Below are positions 21,501-34,000 of a DNA stretch of 64,000 nucleotides, in pieces. The DNA lies in NCBI GenBank assembly GCA_948474755.1, contig CAOLHI010000021.1, forward strand, positions 62,001 through 126,000, read 5' to 3'. Below the pieces are notes generated by a model, which saw only the letters and a list, made by a program, of their open reading frames with translations, had not been told where the DNA came from and did not search any database. Position 1 is the first letter of the stretch, and the number at the start of each line of letters is the position of its first letter. The DNA is from Ctenosaura bakeri (lineage: Eukaryota; Chordata; Lepidosauria; Squamata; Iguanidae). The translations under genes were made by a program, and so were the position numbers.

Positions 21501-24500
21501 GAAGAGGGAAGGAAAGGAATCCAGCATGAGTAGATTTTCAGGGAAAATTCTCTGAAGCCCATTCCTGTTCCGGAAATGTAACCTTCAGAGACATTAGGAT
21601 AGTGATTGTGGCATTTGGCTTTTAAAACCTTGTTGCCACATTTGTTCTCTATGACCTTATTTTTCTTCAACATTCCTTGTTTTTCTTCAACAGAGCCACT
21701 GCTCAGGGGAAGAAGGAGAAAGGGGGAACTTGTGCCTTTCTTCTAGACTTAAACAAACACTAAGACTACTGTACATGCCATTTCTAAAATGTCCTGGAGC
21801 ATGTACATGTATGATAAATGGAACACACATTACAAATAAGACGAGTGTCCATCAGCTAATTGTAACTTTTACTGGGGAAGGGGGGAAGCAAGCAGCAGGC
21901 AACTGAGTGCAAGAAAACAGGTTCTAATTATGGAAACAGGTCCATGAATGCAAGATCAGGGGTGAGGGAAGATATGCAGGCAGGAAGACACTGAAATTGT
22001 CTCAGCTAATAGTATGCGAATTTCTGCCTATCCAACAACAATTTTCTATTGTCATGTGACAAAATGCTTTTGCAATCATGGGGTGTTTTTGTGGGGGGGG
22101 CAGTACATGATGAGAAAAATACTGTTGGTTCTGAGACTTCTGAGACACAGAGTAACTCTTGGATCACAGCTGTTATTGATGTTTTTTGTAAATAATCATT
22201 AAGTGACTGTCTAAAGCAGAGAAGGAAGCATGGCACATTCTCACTTTGAAAAAAAAATGCATAGAACTGACTCATGAAAGTTTCATGAAGACAGTTACTC
22301 TGGCTTTAATAGACATCAATGGCTAGTTCTTAATCTGCACTTTCTAGTAGGAAAAATCAGAATGGATCAAAATCAGAAATGGAAAAAGCAGGTGCTTTTT
22401 GTTTTTTGTTTTTTGAAATTACGTATTTCAATTAACTTTAGAAAACTCTACAAATTGCAAAAACAGAAAGAAACTGCTCAAATTAGCATAGATTAAATGG
22501 TGACCACAACAGCAAGCAAACTACTGTCAAAGAAATGGGCTGTTTTTGCTTTGTTGTAAAAGTGATTAAAAAAAAATACCAAAGTCTATAAAACTCGGGG
22601 GAAAAAAGTCTTCGTAATTACCAAGATCAAAATCCAGTGGCTTTTTATTAAACATGAACTTTTGTTCTGCTTTTCTGCACAACGTAAATAGTGCTGACAA
22701 TTGGGTTTGCAAAGGCACTCGCTACAATAAAATGTAATTGTATCATGAGAGAAAGGTGACAATCGGGAGATCATGAAAAAATTACATATTCTCACTGGTA
22801 GTTAATTAGCCATGCAAAAGCCCCTCAAACAGAGATTCTCTTCTATTAGGAATGATTACTATGCAGACCTACAGATGTCAATACTGGAGTCATTCAAATA
22901 CTTCTTTCGCTACTAATTGAAGGTTGTAAAGCTCTGGTGCCAAGGTTTGGCTTCCAAAGAGCTAATTTATGACTAGGCGGCTATTTTATGTCTTCAGTTG
23001 CAGCAACTACAAAACTCGGCAAATCAGAACCATCTGTGCACAGAGATTTGAATCGCCATTCATCTCGCAGCCGATCAGTCACATTAGTTTGCATCCCACA
23101 TTTTTTTTTGGCTCGTGTAGGATTGCGGAGGTCCAAAGTTCACTCAGAATATTAAAAATGAACGACACCTTGACCCTGCCTTATTGAACGTGCATCAGCA
23201 AAATACTTGGGCTCATCTATATGGCAAGAGACAATTGATGTTTTCAAGCGGATCCAGTAAACCCTGCTAATCACATCAGTTTAAGTTTATTAAAAGAGTG
23301 TTTTGCGTTTGTATGCCAGCAGACTTGGAAGATGGAAAGTGAGGAGAGCTGTAAGAACAGGTTGCTTACCAGTAGCTGTGATACTTCAAATGGTTGCTTG
23401 TGAAATCACACAATGGGTTTGGGTGCCACACAGATACCCAAGCCCATTGTGTAATTTTACAGGGACCACAAAGAACCACCATCAAGAGTTAAAACTTCTT
23501 TTTTCACAGGCATACGCTGGAATCTTAAGACTGAAAAAGGGGCTTTGGAAGAGAAGACCAAAGATACAAGGATGAAAATAAAAGGTGGGTGTGGGAACCA
23601 GAAATAAATAGTTCCATCATTAAAGGTAACATTGTTTTTAAACTATTCTTCAAGGGATAGCTGCCCTTCTAGCTTATTCACTGCAATATTAGTTGAATAA
23701 ATATCTCCACTCAGCAGAAAAATAAACCTGCACAAATCTACTGCTCTGACTCATGAAAAAAAATTTGGCCAGAAGGCATCTTTGGTCTTTGTCCTCCTGA
23801 AATGCTGTTCTATCTTATTTAAACATAGTATAATTTAAATCTAACAACAACAACAACAACGACAACCAAGGAAAGGGGAATGAAGACAGAACTGTAGGTA
23901 CCATTCCAGATCACCAGGTGTTTTATGCAGAAAGTGGGAGAGAAATGAATAATTTCAAATACTAAATTGAGTTAAATCAGTACAAATGCTAGGAAGCCAG
24001 GGTGGGCAACTTCCAGTCTCAGAGCTACAAACAACCCTCTAACCAGTTTTCAAAAGCATTTGCAAGTGATCTGTTCAGACCTCTGGAAGAGCTTTCCATT
24101 TCTTCCCCAGCCGCCCGCTAGGAGAGGAGAAGATAGAAAGAGAGAATAGATGTGAGAGAGGGGAAATGGATCAACTATCTATACTGGGCTCTGATCCTGC
24201 CCAGTGCTGGATTGAGGCTGGTCTGCAATTAGCATCCACCCTTCCTCCCTGCTTTTTAAAGCCACCGAGTCCTATCTCAAAAGAACTGTTAATTTTCACC
24301 CCATTTCTCTGGCAATTAGCTTAGGAAGACTTTTTTTTTTTAAAAAAAAAATCCAATGCATCTCATACACCCCCCCAGAGATGTCATTTCCTCCCAAATA
24401 CTGGTCCTTCAGAATAACTATGACTTAACAGTATTATCTTTTGTTTTTATGCAGGCTTGTCCCCTCTTGTTTAATTACTTACTTTCCTATTTCTAGCAGC

Positions 24501-24966
24501 TCCTTCATTTGAAGTGCCTCCACTGGTGGTAAAATCCAGCATGCCATTATAGGATATTCCTTTGTGTTCCAGGCCACTCAAGAGGATTTGCTTCAGCATT
24601 TCATAGTCGGGTTTTTCATTGTATGCTAAATCAGATGCATGTTTCAAAAGCATGGCTATCTCACCTGTAAAAGACAATATCTCAGTTGATTTGAGATCAG
24701 AAGCATCCAACATTAAGAACAGAAGGGCAGCTATTGTAGATCAGATCAAAGGTCTTCAAGTCCAACATGTTCATTCTCACCGTGGCCAACCAGATGTCTA
24801 TGACGCTTGGATGATTAAGTAGGAACATGTTTTAGCAAATCAAGCAGGCACCTGTTATAGATTAAGTAGGCATAGTGTTGTGGCAAAGTTACATTGCCAG
24901 CGCAATTTTGTGCTGTTTTCATCTACTGCTTCTACTCCTACGCCTACTCTGATTACTACTACTACT

Positions 24967-25016
<50 letters not shown>

Positions 25017-28000
25017 TTCTGTATCACCTACCAGCTCCCAAGGGCTCCCAAGGCAATGAACAAATAAAAAACAATTAAAACAAAAGAAAGATAAAAACAT
25101 TTTAAAACACATTTAAATATGCTTCAAAAACTCCCAAAAGCAGTCTAAAAACAATCCTAGAATCCATTTTGAAACCATTAAAGCAGCAATTTCAAGCACT
25201 GACTACTATGTAGTACAGTACCATTTTGGTAGCCAGAAGCTTAAAAGAGATGGGAGCAACCTAACTTCCTTTGGTAGGGAGTTCCACAGTTGAGGTACTG
25301 CTAGAGAAAGCCCTGTTATGTGTACCCACCAACCAAACTTCATGGTGCGTTGGAAGATTTCAAATTTCTGAAGGCTCATATGGAAAGAGATGGCCTTTCA
25401 CATAATATCCTGGCCCAAGTCGTTCAGGGCTTTGTAGGTCAACACCAGCACCTCAAACTGAACCCAGAAGCAAACTAGAACCCAGTATGTAGTTCCTGAA
25501 GAACTGGTCCTGAAATGCACATTTGATACTAGTCTGGCTGCTGCATTTTACACTAATTGTAGCTTCTGAACACATTTCAAGGGCAGCCATACATACAGCA
25601 CATTACAGTGGTCTAATTGTGAAGTAACTAAGGCATGAACCACTGTGGCCAGATTTGCCTTCCCCAAGAAAGGGCACAGCTGATGAAACAGCCAAAAATA
25701 GGCATGGGTACTTCTGGCCACTGCAGCAACCTGGCTCTCCAGGAGCAGTATTGGGTCCAAGAGCACCCCCAAGCTATGAATCGGATATTTCAGGAGGAGA
25801 GCAACCTCATCGAGAACAGGCTGCGATCCCAGTTCAAGGCTGGTTTTCATACTCACCAGCAGCACTTACGTCTTGTCTGGATTAAACCTCAGTCTATTCA
25901 GCAACATTTAGTTTTTCACAGAATTCAGATGATGATTCAGTATTACCATAGCTTCCTTGGCATCAGGAGAGATAGAGCTGGGTATTATCAGCATACTGAC
26001 GAATCCCAACCCCAAAGCTCTGGATGACCTCTTCCAGTGCCTTCATGTAGATGTTAAAAAGTATTGACTCCTCTGGAACCCCACAGGCTAATGGCCAAAA
26101 AGCTGAACATTAGTCCCCCAGCACTACACACCAGGAACATTCAGCCAAGAAAGACCTGAACCACTGCGAAACAATGCCCCTAAGTCCTATATCAGCCAGA
26201 TGACCCAGAAGGAAACCATGGTTGATGGTATCAAATGCTGCTGAAAGATCCAGGAGTACCATAGGAACTCACTCTCCCTGTCCAGCTCCCAGCATAGGTC
26301 ATCCACCAAGGTGATCAAAGCTGTTTCTGTCCCATAACCAGGCCTAAATGCAGATTGGAATGGATCCAAGTAATTTGTTTCATCCAATAAGACTTTTGTT
26401 GCCACCACTCACTTTAGGGGCTTACTTAGAAAGGAGAGATTGGCTGATAGTTATCTAGGGAGATGGGGTCCAATGAAGATTTTTTTCAACAAAGGTCTTA
26501 CAACTATGTGTTTTAGAGAGGTTGGAATATAGCCTTCTTTCAAAGAAGCATTTACAACCTTCACCACCCATTTAGCCTGTCCTCCTCTACCAACTTTAAT
26601 TTGCCAGGATGGACATGGGTCTGACAGACAAGTGGTTGTCCTCATCTCTCAAAGCAACTTGTCAATGTCATCATGTTGAACACCCTGAAACTCGCCCATA
26701 AAAACTGGACAAATATGTGCCTCAGTTACCGCCCCAGGCTCTACTTTCAATGTGGAGTCCAAGCCAAAATGAATCTGGGCAATTTTCTTTGCAAAGTATT
26801 TAGCAAATTAATCACAGTGCTTTCCTGAGGGCCCCTCCTTATCAGTTTGAGGTCTAGAATGTAACAACCCTTTAATTACCCAAAACAGCTGTACTTCATG
26901 AGTTGATGTAACAGAGGCAGCGATAAAGCATTTCTTTGCTGCCCTCACCACTGCAAAGTAGGTTCTAAAATGGGCCTCAACTGGATCCATCCTGAGTCTT
27001 TCTCCACTGGCACTCTATTTGTCTACCCAAGTCTTCACTGCTCTGAGCAACTCAGAAAACCAAGGAGCCTGTGCTGTGCTCCTAAGTAAAGGACACTTGG
27101 GAGCAACTGTGTCAATTATTTGGGTCATCTCTCTATTCCACAAATCAACCAGGACATCAACAGAATCACTAACTTTAACAGTTGGAAAATCTCCCAGAGC
27201 ATTCAGGAATTCTTTTGGATCCATTCGTCTCTGCGGGTGGATCACTGTAACAGGTCCACCACCCCTGCACAGGTTAGGAGTCCCAGCAAATCAAAACCCT
27301 ACCAGGTAGTGATCTGTCCATGGCAACAGGGTACTTTCAAACCCTTCTACCATCAGCCTGACCAGCAAAAACCAGATTAAGAGCATGGTCTGCCACATGT
27401 GTAGGGCCACATATCAATTGAGACAGGCCCATGGTTGCCATGGAAGCCATGAAACCCTGAGCTGACCCTGATGAGGGTGCCTCAGCATGGATGTTAAAAT
27501 CCCCCAACACAATATGTTTGGGGGAGATTTATACTACATCTAAGATCACCTCTAGAAGCTCTGGCAGGGAAACAGGTGAGCAACAGGTCACTGCAATTAC
27601 CAACTCTGTTTCGTTGTTAACTGCCACCATTGTTGTCTTAGACTTACGTCAATGTGAGACCTCCAAGTCACCCTGTTACCAATAGTCCTACTCATGTCTT
27701 AAAATCTCAGGACCACAGCTTCCTTGACTGAGTTTACCCATCTACAACATGGTCTTCCTCTTCTCCTATTGCCTTCCACCTTGCCAAGCATTATTGTCTT
27801 TTCTAGTAGGTCCATCCTGGCCATGCCTAATTGTCTTCCAGTGGCAAGCTAGCAAGAAGGGGCACAAGTTCACTTTCCAAATCATATTCAGGGCTGGCAG
27901 TTATGAAACTCGAGTCAGTTAAATGTTAATGGCTGAATTAGATTTCCGGAGTATAGCCAGGTTAGCCTCTGCAGCAAAAACAACAAAGAGTCTTGTGGCA

Positions 28001-31000
28001 TATTAAAGATGAGAAGCAGACTGCAGTCCAGGAAGGTTTGAGCCAAATAAAAAGTGGTAGTCTGAGATGCTGCGCTGTAATTGTAACTACAATGACAGAA
28101 TTCTATCATTGTAGTTATGACTGGCAATGATCCTCACCCCAACCAAAACATTTCTGAGGTGCTGGATATTGAAGCACTGCACCTCAGAGAACCAGCAGCT
28201 GGAGAAGCCCCTCAAGCTCCTGCCACAACTGCTGGTCCCAAGTGACTCCAGTGCTATGGATGTCATTTCCCAGCATCTAAGAGATGCATTGTCAGAGTTC
28301 GGTCAGGCTGCAAAGGCAGGTTTTTTCACTATTCATGATCAGTTATGGGAATCTCCAGCAGTTACATTATCATAAGTCCACCTTATGATCTTGTAACTGC
28401 TGAACAGGAAGCCAAAAGATGCCAAAACGCTTTCTCTTGTTTTAGCTTTAGAGTTTAACACAATCCAAAGTGCTGGTCATTACCTATAAAGCCCTATGCA
28501 GCTTAGGTCTGGACTGCTTGAAAGACCATATCTCCCTATACAAACCTGCTAGAGCCCTAAGATCTTCAGGGAAAGATTTTCTCTTGGTCCTGCCATCATC
28601 CCAGGCTTGCCTGGTGAAGACATGGGAGAAAGCCTTCTCAGTGGCTGCTCCCACCCTGTGGAAAGCTCTTCCATGGGATGCTAGGCTGCCCCCTCCCTAA
28701 TCTCCTTTCACTGGCAAACAAAAACTCTTCTCTTTAAGCAGGCTTTTATGTGAGCTGGGGAGCTTTTTATTTTTTAAAACTGCACGGTGTTATAGGTTTT
28801 CATACTTGTATATGCTTTTAATGTTTTTAATTGTTTTTAATGTTTTTAACTTATTTTTGGAAGCCACCTTGGGTCCCATTCTGGGAGAAAAGGTGGTATA
28901 CAAATGAATGAATGAATGAATGAATGAATGGTTGAATTAGATGGAGCAAACTGTGCAAAAAATTAATAATTTGGCAGGCAGTATAAAAAGAATTGATGCT
29001 TATACAAAAATATAGCATAGGTTGTAAGGTAAGCATTATAAATTCAGCATCAGCAGACTTTATGTATGGCACATGCCAAGTAAGGGTATATACCATTCAT
29101 AATTATAGAAGTAATGAGTTATGGGGAATTTTACTTTGTAGGATGGAAACGTTATTCTTATTTTTATGTGAAAAGTAGCATTCTCTGGTTACTTCTAAAG
29201 TGGACCTTTTCAGATTGTATCCTGTTCTTTTAACAACTTAAGATTCTCATCTACTATGCTATAGATGATATTTACCAAGCAAGTTACTTGTTTGGTACCA
29301 TAAGAGGAAGAAATTACTTGTAACATCCTATAAGAAGTAACTACAGGGAGAGACAAATGGTAAAAGTAAGTTGCCAAGTTCTGGGGGGGGGTATCATGTA
29401 GCATCAACACTTAAAAAGTACACATGATGCATAAATTACCTAGAACACAGTGCAATTTTCACAGGCTTGCTAGTATGGGCGGTTGTTTGTATACACACTG
29501 ATTAGTACAGACTCAGCTTAAAAGACAAAAAGGATGTACAGCTTTCAGGAAAAATCAACAAGGAGCACATATGAGCCATCCTGTAATCTAGAATCCTAAT
29601 ATATCTTAGGACAGGCCTGGTCATAGAGATAAACAGTTTGCTTACTTGTAACTATGGTTCTTCGAGTGGTCATCTGTGCCCTCACACAATGGGAATCTTC
29701 GCGCATACGCAGTAGCTTTCAGAAAGTTCCAGAGCTGAACTGGCGGGAACCCCTCTCCCATCTGATGCTGAGCATGCTCAGTCCTGCCAAGCTAACAGTC
29801 TCTCCTCAGTTTCAAAGTCCGCCAAAGCAAGGACCTGAAAGAGGGGAGGCTGGGTGTGTGTGTGTGAGGGCACAGATGACCACTTGAAGAACCAGTTACA
29901 AGTAGGCAACCCGTTCTTCTTCTTTGTGGCCTCTGTGCCTCACACAAAGGGAGACTGAGTAGCTTACCATTGGACGGCGAGTCAGGTCCTAGAGGATAGA
30001 AGACAGCACCGCACGACTAAAGCGAACATCATGCCGGGCCCTGCAGTCAAGGCAGTAGTGGCAGACGAAGGTTGAAGGCTGTGACCACGTAGCCACACAA
30101 CAAAGCTCCTGTAGGTCAACTCCCCTGAGAAGGGCCGCTGAAGAGGCCATTGCCCTAGTGGAATGGACACGAAGCAGAACCGGCGGAGGTTGCCCGGCAA
30201 GTTTGTAGGCGAGGTAAATTGTCTGGGCAACCCATCTGGAAAAATGCTGAGTGGATACCTTGTGACCCTTCCAGCACCCACCGTAGCAGACAAAAAGGTG
30301 GGGAGTCTGATGGAAGGTCGAAGTCTGTTTCAGGTAAAAGGCTAGGGCATGGCGAACATCAAGTGAGTGAAGGGAGCGGTGAGAAGCGAGGCAGGATCAG
30401 GATAGAAGGTAGGTAGAATCAAATCCTGGTTCAGATGGAAGTCTGAGATGACTTTGGGAAGAAAAGACAGGTCCAGACGCAGGACTACCTTGTCCCGATG
30501 AAACACCAGGAACAGTTCGTCAGAATGCAGCGCAGTCAGTTCTCCTGCCCGTCTGGCCGAAGTGACAGTGATCAAGAATGCTGTCTTCATGGCAAGGAGA
30601 TGGTTATCAGCCATGGCCATTGGTTCAAAGGGATGGGGCATAAGCTGAGAAAGGACAAGTGATAGTGACCATGGACGAAGCGGTGGGGATATAGAAGGGT
30701 AGAGGTGTTGCAGACCTTTAAGGAATTGCTTGACTGTAGTGTTTCAGAAAAAGCGACCAAGGAGAACCACGTGGCTGATAAGCCATGATTGCAGAAAGAT
30801 AAACCTTCATAGAGGAAAAGGCAAGGCCCTGCTCCCGCAGTGTCAAGAGGAAGTGAAACACTGTTGACAGGGAGGTTGGAGAGGAGGCCTCATTATGGGA
30901 GTCTGCAAAGGCCACAAACTTCCGCCACTTGTAGTTGTAGGATCTACAAGTGGATTCCTTCCTCATAGCCATCAGAACAGCTTGGATAGCGTGAGAGTCT

Positions 31001-34000
31001 AGAACGTTATCCTCCACACGTGGAGGCAGAGGACAGGGGGATCTGGATGCGGCATGTGACCGTCTGAGTGAGAAAGGAGGTCTGGTGTGCTCTGAAGTCT
31101 CATGTTGCAGCCCCGGCCGATGGCGAGAAAGGGACCGAACCAATGTTACCTTGGCCAATACAGGGCAACAAGGATGGTGTCTGCCTGTCCGCTGCGATCT
31201 TGGCAACCACTTGGCCCAAGAGAGGAAATGGTGGGAGGATGTAAAGAAAGTTCCTGCTCCAAGGGAACTGGAACGTGTCCCCAAAAGAGCCGGGGCCCAG
31301 GCCAGCTCTCAAGCAATAACGGGGACATTTCCTGTTCTGTTTGGTCACAAAGAGATCGATGGTTGGAGTGTCCCACTGGGACAGTGGGCAGCATCAGAGA
31401 AGGACCACTCGTGGTGGCACACTGTGTCCCTGCTCAGTGTGTCCGCTATCATGTCACGTCCCGCTAGGTGAACAACGGGATGTATTCGCAGTGGAATGCA
31501 CCAGTCTCAAGGTGGAGGAGTGAGTGCCTCCTTTCATGTAGTACACAGCTGTCGTGTTGTCTGACAGAATTTGAACAGACCGTCCGACAATGAGGTTCCA
31601 AAAGGCCTGAAGAGCTTTGAGGATTGCCAAGAGCTCCAACACGTTGATATGGAGACACAACTCCAGGCCGGCCCAGTGGCCTTGGACTGTGAAGCCGTGA
31701 CAGTGAGCTCCCCAACTAAGGAGGGACATGTCGGTCGTAATGGCAAGTGTCCGGCAGGGCTTGACAAATGGCGTTCCTGACAAGAGATGATGTGGGGATA
31801 GCCACCAACAATGGGAGTCCCGTACTGGGCGAGGGACCCACAGAACCCGGCACTGATCGTCGAGGAGAGGATCGAAGTGTTGGAGAAACCAGTGTTGCAG
31901 GGGGCAAGCCCAGAGGCGAAACGAGTAGGTGACTGCTGTAGTGGCCACCATGTAGCCAAGGACCTGTTGGATCCTGCGGGCAGAAACGGATGGACTGTGT
32001 GGGACGGCGGCCGCGGCTTGCCCAGGGTCCGAGCGCGCTTCACCGGTAGAAAGGCCTTGACACAAGTGATGTCCAGAGTGACCCCGATGAAGTCCAGGGT
32101 GTGTGAAGGTTCCAAGTGGGATTTCTTGCGATTCACCCTGAGGTCAAGATCGGAAAGGAGGGAGAGGGCAACGTGAATGTCCTTGTACAGTTTCTGTTTG
32201 CAGGACGCCACCAGTAACCAATCATCCAGATATGGGTGCACCGTAACACGCTTCATAAAGAGGTAAGACACCACAGGAGCTAGGCACTTGGTAAAGACCC
32301 TGGCGGCAGTGGACACGGCGAACGGCAGGAACTTGGCAGTTGAAGATTTCTTGGAAGATGGTTGATGATGTCTGAAGGAGCGACGGGAAGAAGCCAGCAA
32401 AGAGGATTGGTGAGACATGCAATGAGGAAAGTATGACCTATAGGAGTAGGAGGGGCGCCTCCACAAAGAATGGGATGAAGATGGCCTTCTAGGTTGAGCC
32501 ATTGGGTGAAGGACCATGTTTTTAGCTGTCAGACAAGCTTTCATAAGATGGTCCATAGCATCATCTGTAGTCGCATGGAAGAGTCCTTGGCCATCAAAGA
32601 GCAGGTCCTTGATCCTTTTTCTGCTGTCCTTGGTCAATCCAGCAGACTGAAGCCATGCAAATCGGTGAAGGGCAATCACACCCACCATCACCCGCGCTGC
32701 ACCCTCGACAGCTTGTTGGCAAGACGAGATTTGTTGATTAGAGAGGGCAACAGACTTGTTACAAAACTGGACGGCAGTCACTCTATGGTCATCCAGCAAG
32801 TGAGAAAGCAGGGGAAGAACCTATCCCAAATATTACATTGATAAACTGGCAGGCAAGCTTGAGTGTTAGAGATCCTGGTGATCAATGAAGAGGCGGAGTA
32901 GAAGTGATGGCCGAAGACATCTAAACGGTGGCCCTCTCGATCAGGTGGAGTCATGTGGGCCCTTTTGCCCCCTTTCGTTTGGGAGGACTCAACAACGATT
33001 GAATTAGGAGTCATATGGTTGCACAAAAAATCAACATCCTTTTTCTGGGTACGGTAAAGATGTTCCAGGCAGTGAGGGATCGTTTGGAGCGACGCCAGCT
33101 GAGCTCAAGGATGTTTCGAAACCTCCTGCAGGATGGGAAGGAATGGAATTGGAGCCATCGACAGGGGCTGAGTGTCCACATAGTGGAACACCGGGTCCTG
33201 TACTGTAGGAGTGGGATCAGAAACGTCAAGGCCTAAGGCTTTTGCCATTCTGACTAGGATGTCAGAAAACTGCTTGACGTCCTCGAGAGCCGAATCAGGA
33301 TTCGGGTCCCCAAACACTAGAGGTAGCGAGTCAGCTGAATCACCGTCGGAATCATAAGAACTGGAAGAAGGAGATGATGATCGAAGGGATTGAGGACAAG
33401 GTCGAGCGGTTCGCGCTGCAGGAAGAACAGCCGGTGGAATGGAGGCAAAGACTGTTAGAACAGCCAGAGTCGGTACCGAGGCTGGAGTCTGTACCGGGAC
33501 CGAGGTCGGTGCCGACAAAATGGGTAAAATGGTTGGGATCGATGCAACGACAGACTGCATCAATAACGGGGCTGACAGATGTTGGCAGAGTGGATGTGGG
33601 GTGAGTATCTGGCGGAGGCCGGGACACAGTCGCTGTCACCCGAGGAGGAGGTGAAATAGCTCGATGATGAGGCAATTGGTCTCAGGACCGATGACGAGAC
33701 TGAGATGGTGAACACTGGTAGTAGGCCAACTGGGACTGAGAATGGGATCTGGAGTGGCGATACTGAGGGGAGAGTCGGTAATGAGATCCCGCAGGAGGTC
33801 GTGACGGGGAGCGTGAATACTGAGGGCGATAAGGAGACCAACGACGAACGTCGGGATGGTAACGGTCACGATAGGCAAGATCTGCTCTGTCAACATTTTA
33901 CTCTCACTGTTCAACATTCAGAGATGTTAGTAATATGAACCACTATAGGAAAATATGTGTCAGAATCCTATATGACCTCTTACATTACGTAACTTTATGC

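Larger units (their letters stand above)
29632..33885 (-). mobile_element. DIRS-type retrotransposon copy B, internally deleted, 5' truncated
   Basis: An older relative of copies A, C and D. The 3' terminal repeat starts near 29632 (ACAGTTTGCTTAC) and the internal complementary region is at about 29845-29955 (GTTCTTCTTCTTTGTGG). Recombinase follows at about 29960-31010, methyltransferase-like and RNase H segments at 31100-31750, the second half of RT at 31950-32340 and Gag at 32340-33885. The first half of RT is missing and Gag is fused to the middle of RT. Gag stops abruptly inside its RS-rich part at about 33885 and no 5' repeat follows. It lies in the large VRK2 intron. Confidence 0.82.

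Noticed and set aside
24855..25112. Minus-strand frame with a run of methionines
   Set aside because: Translation of the (ATC)n microsatellite.
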